Shown: piece by piece, positions 1 through 11,244 of the stretch
Position numbering within the stretch: position 1 is the stretch's first letter
How the letters are laid out: every line of letters begins with the position of its first letter
DNA from: Anomaloglossus baeobatrachus
Taxonomy: Eukaryota > Chordata > Amphibia > Anura > Aromobatidae
Length of the DNA: 64,000 nucleotides
Direction: 5' to 3'
Assembly (NCBI RefSeq): GCF_048569485.1
Contig: NC_134364.1
Span: forward strand, 128,069,089-128,133,088
Notes under the pieces: model-generated
Told to the model about the DNA's origin: nothing
Seen by the model: only the letters and a program-made list of their open reading frames with translations
The model's database searches: none
Program-made: the position numbers and the translations under genes

Positions 1-890
1 GGCAGACGGTGGTGACCGTTTGCAGGAGAGGCTGATCGGAGGTTGCCAAAAGGACCGTGGATGGGTGGTGGCCCGGCGGTACCGGAGCGGTATACGAAGA
101 GAAGCCAGCACCATTGGCAGGGGCCTTTTCGGATCCCGGCAAGGCAAGGAGTCGCCGTGAATTTGCCAAATCCGTCAGTGAAGGGGACCTCCTGGGTCTC
201 CCAACAGCCAAAGTCCCGATTGAAGGCAACCGTCCAACCATATTGGAGAGACACCGCCACCACCAGGGCACCAGTTTCTCAGGGCCAGCGCCTGCGGGCA
301 AAAGAGGGGCTCTTCCGGCTCATATCCCAAGCTGGGGAGCGGGTTACCGGTGGGAACCCATCGCTACCAACAACCGTATTTAGGTGCAGGAAAGAGACAG
401 TCACCGCTAACTTGCAGGGAACATCAACACCGCAGCCGTCCGAGGGAGCCGTCCAACCAGCCGCTTGTTTACCGTGAACTGTGTCATCATCCTTGGGCTG
501 AGTGAGTACCTCCGTGCCGTGCGGCACAGTGCTGCCCCTGCGCCCCTGCACCCCAACAGGCCCCATAACCCGCCTGTCAACCATCCTAACTCTCCATCAT
601 CGGGCCTCGGGACCACCAACCCCCCTACCCACGGAGGGGAGGGCCAACATCTAGCTGCTCCATACCATCACTCCCGGGATCCCCATACAGAGCAGCGGTG
701 GTGCCCACACAATCACCACAACCGTGGGTGGCGTCACGGACAATAAATCCCCAAAACCAATCCCCCCTTTTCACTCACGGGCGAGGAGCGCCGCTCGAGT
801 CCCTGGGATCCGGCACATCGCTCGAGCCACCGAGCAGCAGAGGCCGCAGCAGCAGCGGCAGCCGGACCCGAGCAGTGGGAGAGCGCGGCG
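1..890 (+). mobile_element. LTR fragment, family of the 18,960-23,378 element
   Basis: The stretch shares ordered blocks with the LTRs at 18,960 and 22,255: a GGCAGACGG start block, a CTGCGGGCAAA block and a GTGGCGTCACGGACAATA block near 731. The left end lies outside the window, so it is partial. It also has a CTGAGTGAGTAC block near 500 that recurs in the LTR-like piece at 52,456. It is an old, broken LTR copy. The right boundary is approximate because a MITE follows directly. Confidence 0.6.
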
Positions 891-1474
891 TCCCCTCCTC
901 CGCCCGCGACAACATCGCAAGCCAATGCTGCGATGCCGAGAGCGATAGTCCTTGCCCCCGTCGCAGCTGCGATATCATGGTGATAGCTGCCGTAGCGAAC
1001 ATTATCGCTACGGCAGCTACACATGCACTCACCTGCCCTGCGACATCGTTCTGGCCGGTGACCCGCCTCCTTCCTAAGAGGGCGGGTCATGCGGTGTCAT
1101 AGCGATGTCACACGGCAGGCGGCCAATAGAAGCAGAGGGGCGGAGATGAGCGGGACGTAAACATCCCGCCCACCTCCTTCCTTCCGCATAGCCGGCCGGG
1201 ACGCAGGTAGGAGATGTTCCTCGCTCCTGTGGCTTCACTCACAGCGATGTGTGCTGCCGCAGGAACGAGGAATAACATCGTCGCATCGGTCTTTCCCAAT
1301 TCATGGAAATGACCGACGCTACACCGATGATACGATTACGACGCTTTTATGCTCGTTAATCGTATCAAAAATGTTTTACACACTACGATGTCGACAGCGA
1401 CGCCGGATGTGCATCACTTTCGATTTGACCCCACCGACATCGCACCTGCGATGTCGTAGTGTGCAAAGTGCCCC
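891..1474. mobile_element. Harbinger-like MITE, diverged copy
   Basis: This is a non-coding element closely related to the neighbour at 1,478-2,058. Both contain the blocks GAGGGGCGGAGATGAGCGGG and CATCCCGCCCACCTCCTTCC and the GTGCTGCCGCAGGAACGAGG segment. Its right end has the inverted-repeat form TGCAAAGTGCCCC. The left end is diverged and only approximate. Confidence 0.6.
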
Positions 1475-1477
1475 TAA

Positions 1478-2058
1478 AAGCCGCTTTACACGCTGCGATA
1501 ACGGTACCGATATCGCTAGCGTGGGTACCCGCCCCCATCTGTTGTGCGACACAGGCAAATCGCTGCCCGTGTCGCACAACATCGCTCAGACCCGTCACAC
1601 GTACTTACCTGCCGGCGACGTCGCTGTGACCGGCGAACCGCCTCCTTTCTAAGGGGGCAGTTCGTGTAGCGTCACAGCGATGTCACAGCTGCGTCACTGA
1701 ACCGCCGCCCAATAGAAACGGAGGGGCGGAGATGAGCGGGACGTAACATCCCGCCCACCTCCTTCCTTCCGCATTGGGGCCGGCAGCAGGTAAGGTGAGC
1801 TTCCTCGTTCCTGCGGTGTCACACCGAGCGATGTGTGCTGCCGCAGGAACGAGGAACAACTTCGTTACTGCTGCAGTAGCGATATTTGAGAAGGGACCCC
1901 CATGTCACCGATGAGCGATTTTGCACGTTTTTGCGATGATGCAAAATCGTTCATAGTTGTCACATGCAACGGCATCGCTAATGCGGCCGGATGTGCGTCA
2001 CCAATTCTGTGACCCCAACGACTTTGCATTAGCGATGTCGCAGCGTGTAAAGCCCCCT
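1478..2058. mobile_element. Harbinger-like MITE with TAA target duplication
   Basis: The left end reads AAGCCGCTTTACACGCTGCG. The right end, reverse-complemented, reads AGGGGGCTTTACACGCTGCG. TAA flanks both sides (1,475-1,477 and 2,059-2,061). The 3-bp TWA target duplication is the hallmark of PIF/Harbinger elements, and the class is inferred from it. There is no transposase, so the element is non-autonomous. It sits directly against the related copy on its left. Confidence 0.65.
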
Positions 2059-2117
2059 TAAGTCTCTGGTTTGGATATAAGAGTTACAAGACACAGAGAG
2101 AACCAGAAATTTGCTTA

Positions 2118-2404
2118 AGGCCACTTTACACACACAGATAAATCTTTGGCAGATCTGTTGTTGCAGTGAAATCATGGACATATTGTTCCATTTGTACACG
2201 GCCACAAACCTGGCACTGATTGTCCACAATTACACTGCAACCACAGATCTACCACAGATCTACCACAGATCTACCACAGATCTACCACAGATCTACCACA
2301 GATCTACCACAGATCTACCACAGATCTACCACAGATCTACCACAGATCTACCACAGATCTACCACAGATCTGCCACAGATTTATCTCTGTGTGTAAAGCG
2401 GACT
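2118..2404. mobile_element. Short Harbinger-like MITE with internal minisatellite
   Basis: The terminal inverted repeats are about 27 bp, beginning AGGCCACTTTACACACACAG on the left and AGTCCGCTTTACACACAGAG on the right strand. TTA target duplications lie at 2,115-2,117 and 2,405-2,407. The CTTTACAC core resembles the MITE at 1,478. The middle is filled by a 12-bp tandem array. Confidence 0.7.
2239..2385. repeat. 12-bp tandem repeat inside MITE
   Basis: There are about 12 nearly perfect copies of CCACAGATCTAC. The unit derives from the element's own sequence: CAGATCTG and CAGATTTATC occur at its edges. The array probably arose by slippage or unequal exchange after the MITE formed. Confidence 0.9.
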
Positions 2405-2449
2405 TTAGTGTATCTAAAAGATCCAGGTGGAAATGAGACACCTAATATA

Positions 2450-3400
2450 TAAATGATGTGTTGAGAGCCTATGGACTGGCACCAGGGGGAGATTACCTAA
2501 TATTCCATTAGGGGGTTATGGTCATTCTGTCTACATTGAGAACATCTTCCAAGTTTACCCAGATGCCAGTAAACGTCTTGATGAATCACCTTTGATCACC
2601 AATATGAAGAGCCACAATATCCAGGATAGTTTAGATCATACTCTGCTCGATGCAAGGCATTTGGCATCAGTATGGCAACTGGTCTTAGATAAGAAGGTCA
2701 AACCAAATGCCATCCCTGTTACTCTCCAAATTTGGTATCTGAAAATTTAGGGCATGGAACAATTCCAGACACCACCAGAAGGAGTACGCTTGATAAACTA
2801 CTTCTCCAGAGAGAATCTCCAATCTTAAAAACAACAAGTGAGCAGATACAAATGAACCCAGGTACAGAACTATGGTGTTCTACAGGAGAAAACAAAGGTA
2901 AACCACCCGTACGTGTCTCTTACAAGACACACAAAGACTGCATTTATGAATCCAATTCCTATGAAGACAAATCTCAGCTCTCATAAGGTCAAAGGAACGG
3001 ATAAAAGCTGAAGAATTGACTACAATAAAAAAGAGAGTTGATAAATTATCGAAAGATCCATCAGAGAAGGAGAGAGAATCAGAAGTCAAGAAAAGGATGA
3101 GGAAACTTCTGAGGGATCAGATAAAACAGCTGAGACAAAGATTTGGAGATAAACAGTAACAGAATGGATGAAGAAATCCTAAGACAGAAAGTGTTAGGAC
3201 CCGTTTAGGCCACAGAAGAAAAAAGATAGAAGAAAATAAATATGATGATTAAAAAGAAAGCAAGAAAGGTGAAGATCAGAGAACTTACACAAGCCAAATT
3301 CAATGTAAGCCTTAGAAATTGAGAAGCACTGTTGGACTATACAATACCACTGTTGGACTATACTATACAATGGCTTGAATGGCCACAGCTGCTGTCAGAA
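2450..3400 (+). pseudogene. Decayed gene-like sequence, parent not recognised
   Basis: Several short stretches read like protein but lie in different frames and are separated by stops. Examples are ARHLASVWQLVLDKKVKP (about 2,650-2,710), FQTPPEGVRLINYFSREN (about 2,760-2,815) and a Lys/Arg-rich coiled-coil-like run containing KRMRKLLRDQIKQLRQRFGD (about 3,090-3,155). I see no splice sites between them, which would fit a processed pseudogene. I do not recognise the parent gene. It could also be a remnant of a transposon-borne protein. Confidence 0.35.
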
Positions 3401-3860
3401 ACAACAATGACTTTTGGGCCTTCATTAATGTTCGTTCTCAGCCAACCTCTGACTACGAAGCCGTGCTCTTGTGGGCCTCCATCATATTTTAACCAACCTT
3501 AGCTGCTACAAGATTTTTAGACTTTTTAAATCAAATCTACAGTATATAGAAGAGTTCCACTTTATGCTAAGGATGAAGGTTGCCTATGGAGCAGCCAAAG
3601 GAAACCGAGGCCGGTGGGCCACCAGTCTTATCTACCTTGGATTTATGTCAGTGAAAAATCACTGCTTTCATTTGATGATAAGTTAAATCATATTAACATT
3701 AGTCCAAGTATTTTTTTGTGTGTCTTTACTCATGTTTGACCATAAGAAGGCTAATATAATATAGGAGGCCCTGAATGAGTGGAGGAAGACTGTAGGCACA
3801 CGTTGTTTGCGGGTGTAGTAAGACATTTATAAAGAGACAGGAAACAAGTGAAGCTATCAC
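3401..3860. other. No gene seen; downstream flank of the S100 fused-type gene
   Basis: There is no convincing ORF, RNA gene or element. The right part (about 3,780-3,850) is GT-rich when read on the minus strand and would be the downstream element for cleavage after the poly(A) signal at 3,867-3,872. Confidence 0.5.
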
Positions 3861-3866
3861 AGATAC

Positions 3867-3872
3867 TTTATT
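3867..3872 (-). terminator. Poly(A) signal AATAAA of the S100 fused-type gene
   Basis: TTTATT on the plus strand is a canonical AATAAA on the minus strand, about 130 bp past the stop codon at 4,001-4,003. This gives a short 3' UTR. Confidence 0.75.
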
Positions 3873-4000
3873 ACTTTCTTCTGATCATATAGGTATACAA
3901 GAATTTCATCTCTACGACATCACAGCAGAACACTCTACACAGACAAGTTCCTAAAGCAGAAGGCAGGAGATCTATCGGCATGGAAGACCACATTTTGTGT

Positions 4001-7000
4001 TTAGCAATAATAGAATGTATAGGGATACCAAAATTTGTACCCTGCATTACATATAAATGGGTAAAATGACATTTCATTTGCTTGTTGTGTGGTGATCTGG
4101 GCCTGGAAAGTTTGCTGAGGTACCACTTGTTGAGGCACAGATTGGGGAACTACCTGAGGGACCACTTGTTGAGGCACAGCCTGGGGAACTACCTGAGGTA
4201 CCACTTGTTGAGGCACAGATTGGGGAACTACCTGAGGTACCACTTGTTGAGATGCTGCCTGTGGAACTACCTGAGGTACCACATGTTGAGGCACTACCTG
4301 GGGAACTACCTGAGGCACCACATGTTGAGGCACTGCCTGGGGAACTACCTGAGGTGCTACTTGTTGAGGAACTGTCTGGGGAACCACCTGAGGTACCACA
4401 TGTTGAGATACTGCCTGTGGAACTACCTGAGGTACCACATGTTGTGGCACTACCTGGGGAACTACCTGAGGCACTACATGTTGAGGCACTACCTGGGGAA
4501 CTACCTGAGGTACCACATGTTGAGGCACTGCCTGGGGAACTACCTGAGGTGCTACTTGTTGAGGAACTGTCTGGGGAACCACATGAGGTACCACATGTTG
4601 AGATACTGCCTGTGGAACTACCTGAGGTACCACATGTTGAGGCACTACCTGGGGAACTACATGAGGCACCACATGTTGAGGCACTGCCTGGGGAACTACC
4701 TGAGGTACCACATGTTGAGGCACTGCCTGGGGAACTACCTGAGGTACCACATGTTGAGGCACTGCTTGGGGAACTACCTGAGTTGCTACTTGTTGGGGAA
4801 CTGTCTGGGGAACCACCTGAGGTACCACATGTTGAGATACTGCCTGTGGAACTACCTGAGGTACCACATGTTGAGGCACTACCTGGGGAACTACCTGAGG
4901 TACCACATGTTGAGGCACTGCCTGGGGAACTACCTGAGTTGCTACTTGTTGGGGAACTGTCTGGGGAACCACCTGAGATACCACATGTTGAGATACTGCC
5001 TGTGGAACTACCTGAGGTATCACATGTTGAGATACTGCCTGGGGAACCACCTGAGGTACCACATGTTGAGGCACTGCTTGGGGCACCACCAGAGGTACCA
5101 CATGTTGAGGTACTGCTTGGGGAACTACCTGAGGTACCACATGTTGAGGCACTGCCTGGGGAACCACCTGAGGTACAACAAGTTGAGGCACTGCCTGGTG
5201 AACTACCTGAGGTGCCACTTGTTGAGGCAATGTCTGGGGAACCACCTGAGGTACCACATGTTGAGACACTGCTTGGGGAACTACCTGAGGTAAAACTTGT
5301 TGGTGCACTGTCTGGGGAACTACCTGAGATACCACATGTTGAGGCACTGTCTGGGGAACTACCTGAGGTACCACATGTTGAGGCACTGCTTGGGGAGCTA
5401 CCTGAGGTACCACATGTTGAGGCACTGCCTGGGGAACTACATGAGGCACCACATGTTGAGGCACTGCCTGGGGAACTATCTGAGGTACCACATGTTGAGG
5501 CACTGCCTGGGGAACTACCTGAGGTACCACATGTTGAGGCACTGCCTGGGGAACTACCTGAGTTGCTACTTGTTGGGGAACTGTCTGGGGAACCACCTGA
5601 GGTACCACATGTTGAGATACTGCCTGTGGAACTACCTGAGGTACCACATGTTGAGGCACTACCTGGGGAACTACCTGAGGTACCACATGTTGAGGCACTG
5701 CCTGGGGAACTACCTGAGTTGCTACTTGTTGGGGAACTGTCTGGGGAACCACCTGAGGTACCACATGTTGAGATACTGCCTGTGGAACTACCTGAGGTAT
5801 CACATGTTGAGGCACTGCCTGGGGAACCACCTGAGGTACCACATGTTGAGGCACTGCTTGGGGCACCACCAGAGGTACCACATGTTGAGGTACTGCTTGG
5901 GGAACTACCTGAGGTACCACATGTTGAGACACTGCCTGGGGAACCACCTGAGGTACAACAAGCTGAGGCACTGCCTGGTGAACTACCTGAGGTGCCACTT
6001 GTTGAGGCAATGTCTGGGGAACCACCTGAGGTACCACATGTTGAGACACTGCTTGGGGAACTACCTGAGGTAAAACTTGTTGGTGCACTGTCTGGGGAAC
6101 TACCTGAGGTACGACATGTTGAGGCACTGCTTGGGGAGCTACCTGAGGTACCACATGTTGAGGCACTGTCTGGGGAACTACCTGAGGTACGACATGTTGA
6201 GGCACTGCTTGGGGAGCTACCTGAGGTACCACATGTTGAGGCACTGCCTGGGAAACTACCTGAGGTACCACATGTTGAGGCACTGCCTGGGGAACTACCT
6301 GAGGTACCACATGTTGAGGCACTGCCTGGGGAACCAACTGAGGTACCACATGTTGAGGCACTGCCTGGGGTACCACCTGAGGTACCACATGTTGAGGCAC
6401 TGCCTGGGAAACTACCTGAGGTACCACATGTTGAGGCACTGCCTGGGGAACTACCTGAGTTGCTACTTGCTGGGGAACTGTCTGGGGAACCACCTGAGGT
6501 ACCACATGTTGAGGCACTTCTTGGGGAGCTACCTGAGGTACCACATGTTGAGGCACTGCCTGGGAAACTACCTGAGGTACCACATGTTGAGGCACTGCCT
6601 GGGGAACCAACTGAGGTACCACATGTTGAGGCACTACCTGGGGTACCACCTGAGGTACCACATGTTGAGGCACTGCCTGGGAAATTACCTGAGGTACCAC
6701 ATGTTGAGGCACTGCCTGGGGAACTACCTGAGTTGCTACTTGTTGGGGAACTGTCTGGGGAACCACCTGAGGTACCACATGTTGAGGCACTGCCTGGGGT
6801 ACCACCTGAGGTACCACATGTTGAGGCACTGCCTGGGAAACTACCTGAGGTACCACATGTTGAGGCACTGCCTGGGGAACTACCTGAGTTGCTACTTGTT
6901 GGGGAACTGTCTGGGGAACTACCTGAGGTACCACATGTTGAGACACTATCTGGGGAACTATCTGAGGTACCACATGTTGAGGCACTGCCTGGGGAACCAC

Positions 7001-10000
7001 CTGAGGTACCACATGTTGAGGCACTGCCTGGGGAACTACCTGAGGTACCACATGTTGAGGCACTGCCTGGGGAACTAACTGAGGTGCCACTTGTTGAGGC
7101 AAGGTCTGGGGAACTACCTGAGGTACCACATGTTGAGGCACTGCCTGGGGAACGACCTGAGGTACCACATGTTGAGGCACTGCCTGGGGAACGACCTGAG
7201 GTGCCACTTGTTGAGGCAAGGTCTGGGGAACCACCTGAGGTACAACAAGTTGAGGCACTGTCTGGGGAACTACCTGAGGTGCCACTTGTTGAGGCAATGT
7301 CTGGGGAACCACCTGAGGTACCACATGTTGAGACACTGCTTGGGGAACTACCTGAGGTAAAACTTGTTGGGGCACTGTCTGGGGAATTACCTGAGATACC
7401 ACATGCTGAGATACCACATGCTGAGGCACTACCTGGGGAACTACATGAGGTACCACATGTTGAGGCACTGCCTGGGGAACTACCTGAGGTACGACATGTT
7501 GAGGCACTGCCTGGGATACCACCTGAGATACCACATGTTGAGGCACTGCTTGGGGAACTACCTGAGGTACCACATGTTGAGGCACTACCTGGGGACCTAC
7601 CTGAGGTACCACATGTTGAGGCACTGCCTGGGGAACTACCTGAGTTGCTACTTGTTGGGGAACTGTCTGGGGAACCACCTGAGGTACCACATGTTGAGGC
7701 ACTGCCTGGGGAACCACCTGAGGTACCACATGTTGAGGCACTGCCTGGGGAACCACCTGAGGTAAAACTTGTTGGGGCACTGTCTGGGGAACTACGTGAG
7801 ATACCACATTCTGAGGCACTACCTGGGGATTTACCTGAGGTACCACATGCTGAGGCACTGCTTGGGGAACTACCTGAGGTACCACATGTTGAGGCACTAC
7901 CTGGGGAACTACCTGAGGTACCACATGTTGAGGCACTGCTTGGGGAATTACCTGAGTTGCTACTTGTTGGGGAACTGTCTGGAGAGCCACCTGAGGTACC
8001 ACATGTTGAGGCACTGCCTGGGGAACCACCTGAGGTACCACATGTTGAGGCACTGCCTGGGGAACTACCTGAGGTGCTACTTGTTGAAGCAAGGTCTGGG
8101 GAACCACCTGAGGTACCACATGTTGAGGCACTGCCTGGGGAACTACCTGAGGTACTGCATGTTGAGGCACTGCCTGGGGAACTAACTGAGGTACCACATG
8201 TTGAGGCACTGTCTGAATAACTACCTGAGGTACCACATGTTGAGATACTGCCTGGGGAACTACCTGAGGTACAACTTGTTGGGGCACTGTCTGTGGAACT
8301 ACCTGAGGTACAACATGTTGAGGCACAGCCTGGGGAACTACCTGAGGTACCACATGTTGAGGCACTACCTGGGGAACTACCTGAGGAACTACATGTTGAG
8401 GTATAGCTTGGGAAACTACCTGAGGTATCACTTGTTGAGGTACAGCCTGAGCTATTACCTGGGGTGCCACTTGTTGAGGTACAGCCTGGGGAACTACCTG
8501 AGGTACAACTTGTGGAGCAACAGCCTGGGGAACTACCTGAGGTACCACTTGTTGTTGAGATAGAGCCTGAGGAACTACTGCTGGTTGAAGGACAACAACC
8601 TGAGGATTTAACTGAGGCACCACCGGTTGGACAACCAGCTGATGAGCTGCTGTTTGAGCTGGCAGTACTTGCTGCCCAGGGACTGGTAGTTGAGTATGTA
8701 CAACCTGAGCTGGATGTTGAACACCTATTTGAACTGACACTAATTGACCCTGAGGCGGTGTAACTGGCACTTGAGTTGTTTGGGTTATGGTTGGAACCTG
8801 AACTGTTGATTGACTTGTAACTGGAGATGCAGATTGTAAGGCAAGCCATGAGCATGTTTTAGTTGACAGAAGTGGTACTTGCTGGACTGGAGCTGGTTGT
8901 TGGACTGGTACTTGCTGGACTGGAGCTGGATGTTGGACTGGAACTTGCTGGGCTGGAGCTGGTTGAACAACTGGTACTTGCTGGACTGGAGCTGGTTGTA
9001 CAACTGGAACTTGCTGGGCTGGAGCTGGTTGTACAACTGGCACTTGCTGGACTGGGGTTGGTTGTACAACTGGCACTTGCTGGACTGGGATTGGTTGTAC
9101 AACTGGTACTTGCTGGACTGGAGCTGGTTGTACAACTGGTACGACCTGGACTGGGGCTGGTTGTACAACTGGTGCTTGCTGGACTGGAGCTGGCTGTACA
9201 ACTGGTACTTGCTGGACTGGAGCTGGTTGTACAGTTGGAACTTGCTGGGCTGGAGCTGGTTGTACTAGTGGTACTTGCTGCAAAGGAGCTGGTTGTACAA
9301 CTGGTACTTGATGGACTGGAGCTGGTTGTACAACTGGTACAAGTTGGAGTGGGGCTGGTTGTACAACTGGTACTTGCTGGACTGGAGCTGGTTGTACAAC
9401 TGGTACAAGCTGGACTGGGGCTGGTTGTACAATTGGAACTTGCTGGACTGGTGCTGGTTGTACAACTGGTACTTGATGGACTGGAGCTGGTTGTACTAGT
9501 GGTACTTGCTGGGCTGGAACTGGTTGTACAACTGGTACAAGCTGGACTGAGGTTGGTTGTACAACTGGTACTTGCTGGACTGGAGCTGGTTGTACAACTG
9601 GTACTTGCTGGACTGGAGCTGGTTGTACAACTGGTACGACCTGGACTGGGGCTGGCTGTACAACTGGTACTTGCTGGACTGGAGCTGGTTGTACAGTTGG
9701 AACTTGCTGGGCTGGAGCTGGTTGTACTAGTGGTACTTGCTGCAAAGGAGCTGGTTGTACAACTGGTACTTGATGGACTGGAGCTGGTTGTACAACTGGT
9801 ACAAGTTGGAGTGGGGCTGGTTGTACAACTGGTACTTGCTGGACTGGAGCTGGTTGTACAACTGGTACTTGCTGAACTGGAGCTGGTTGTACAACTGGTA
9901 CAAGCTGGACTGGGGCTGGTTGCACAATTGGAACTTGCTGGACTGGTGCTGGTTGTACAACTGGTACTTGATGGACTGGAGCTGGTTGTACTAGTGGTAC

Positions 10001-11223
10001 TTGCTGGGCTGGAGCTGGTTGTACAACTGGTACAAGCTGGACTGAGGCTGGTTGTACAACTGGTACTTGGTGGACAGGGGCAGGTGGTAAAACTGGGCCT
10101 TGGTGGTCTGGTGCTGGTTGTACAACAGGTACTTGCTGGACTGGAGCTGGTTGTACAACTGGTACAAGCTGGACTGGGGCTGGTTGTACAATTGGTACTT
10201 GCTGGACTGGTGCTGGTTGTACAACTGGTACTTGCTGGACTGGAGCTGGTTGTACAACTGGTACTTGCTGGACTGATGCTGGTTGTACAACAGGTACTTG
10301 CTGGACTGGAGCTAGTTGTACAACTGGTACTTGCTGGACTGATGCTGGTTGTACAACAGGTACTTGGACTGGTACCTGCACAGGGACTATTTGTTGTCCC
10401 TGAACTAGACCTTGGGTTGATGCTTGCACAGTAACAAATTGTTGTCCTTGAGTTGGCACTTGGACTGGTGCTTGCGTAGCAACTACTTGTCCAGGAACTG
10501 GCACTTGGACTACTGTCTGCTGGGTTGACACTTGGGCTGGAACTTGTGGTAGAAGTCCAAGCTGTTGGTCTTGAATAGCTGCTGCGGCGAAATGTTGAAT
10601 GGCAGGGATATATATGTTTGCCAGCTGATTTGCTGCCTGCACTTGAGTAGGGAATTGGCTGCTGGATTGCTGGCTTGCTTGCGGTATAAGACATTGCTGG
10701 GAGCTTCGTTCCTTTAGCAGATGCTTGTAATAAGCCTTGGCAACGACACACACCAAAGTGATATATTCTTTGAAGCTTATTTTGCCATCACGATTCCTGT
10801 CCACGGCTTTCATGACCAAGGTAATGATTTCTGGATCTCCGGTGTTCTGCAATAAAACCAATGACTGAATAATGCATTAAAACTGTGACAACAACTTCAC
10901 AAGTGAAAACAAAATAAAACTGAGACCTTTAACATGAAACATATCACTGGCCATAGTCCATGAATTTACTAGATGGATACCACTGATAGATACCACTACT
11001 GAATTTGACCCAGCTCCACCTCTGAGACCATTATCCCCTTCCCCGGTAGACATAGTTCTGCTGGTTGACCACATCTCTGACTTACTTTGATGGCATCAGA
11101 CAGCTCCTCCTGTATGAGCTGCTCCATTTCTGTTGGTTGTAAACTTTGGCCGGGACATGGGTACTGGGAATATTTTTCGAAGGTCTTCAAAATACTGTCG
11201 ATTGCTTGCATTAGTTGGGACAT
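4001..11223 (-). CDS. S100 fused-type protein with V/P/Q-rich tandem repeats (two coding exons)
   Basis: Coding exons are 11,223-11,086 (46 codons) and 10,846-4,001, joined in phase 0 across a 239-bp intron with GTAAGT donor and TTATTGCAG acceptor. The predicted protein is about 2,327 residues. Residues 1-46 form the S100-type first EF-hand (starts MSQLMQAIDSILKTFEKYSQ). Residues 62-73 (DRNRDGKISFKE) are a canonical calcium loop with D1, N3, D5 and E12 in place. After a Gln-rich linker come 11-residue repeats (VPVVQPAPVQQ, about residues 205-700), a unique spacer, 13-residue repeats (VVPQAVPQHVVPQ, about 807-2,300) and a tail ending KFWYPYTFYYC. The intron between the EF-hands, the non-coding first exon and the fused repeat exon match S100 fused-type genes of the epidermal differentiation complex (filaggrin, trichohyalin, cornulin). 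The role is inferred: a calcium-binding, Gln-rich cornified-envelope or mucous-epithelium structural protein cross-linked by transglutaminase. The repeats have no Lys, acidic residues or Gly. No frame break occurs across about 160 repeat units. Confidence 0.9.
4090..8570 (-). repeat. 39-bp in-frame tandem array (13-residue repeat)
   Basis: There are about 114 copies of a 39-bp unit encoding VVPQAVPQHVVPQ and variants (TVPQQ, SQHVV, LPQQVA, QVALQ). The unit is a multiple of three and the coding frame stays open throughout, while bases vary between units. A higher-order block of 780 bp (20 units, 260 residues) is duplicated: the marker GAGGTAAAACTTGTTGGTGC lies at about 5,287 and again at 6,067, with near-identical sequence before it. 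Long open frames in other phases and on the plus strand here are by-products of a stop-poor unit. Confidence 0.95.
8870..10365 (-). repeat. 33-bp in-frame tandem array (11-residue repeat)
   Basis: About 45 units encode VPVVQPAPVQQ with variants such as VPLVQPAPAQQ, VPIVQ and VPVVQPTSVQL. A rare unit containing TACTAGTGGTACTTGCTGCA appears at about 9,263 and again at 9,725. That is an offset of 462 bp, or 14 units, marking a segmental duplication within the array. The frame is preserved throughout. Confidence 0.93.
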
Positions 11224-11244
11224 TTTAGTTGATGTTCAATAAAG
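11224..11244 (-). other. 5' UTR part of exon 2 with splice acceptor
   Basis: The minus strand reads ACTACAG then CTTTATTGAACATCAACTAAA and ATG. The acceptor AG is at 11,246-11,245, so exon 2 has 21 bases of leader before the start codon. This ATG is chosen because it opens directly into the conserved S100 helix. Confidence 0.75.

Noticed and set aside
4074-8855. A 1,593-codon Ser/Thr/Gly/Cys-rich minus-strand frame and a 1,322-codon plus-strand frame
   Set aside because: Both are shadows of the 39-bp coding array. Only the V/P/Q frame connects to the EF-hands, splice sites and poly(A) signal.
8859-10751. 630-codon Ser/Thr-rich minus-strand frame and 523-codon plus-strand frame
   Set aside because: Alternative phases of the 33-bp array in the same exon; no independent gene signals.
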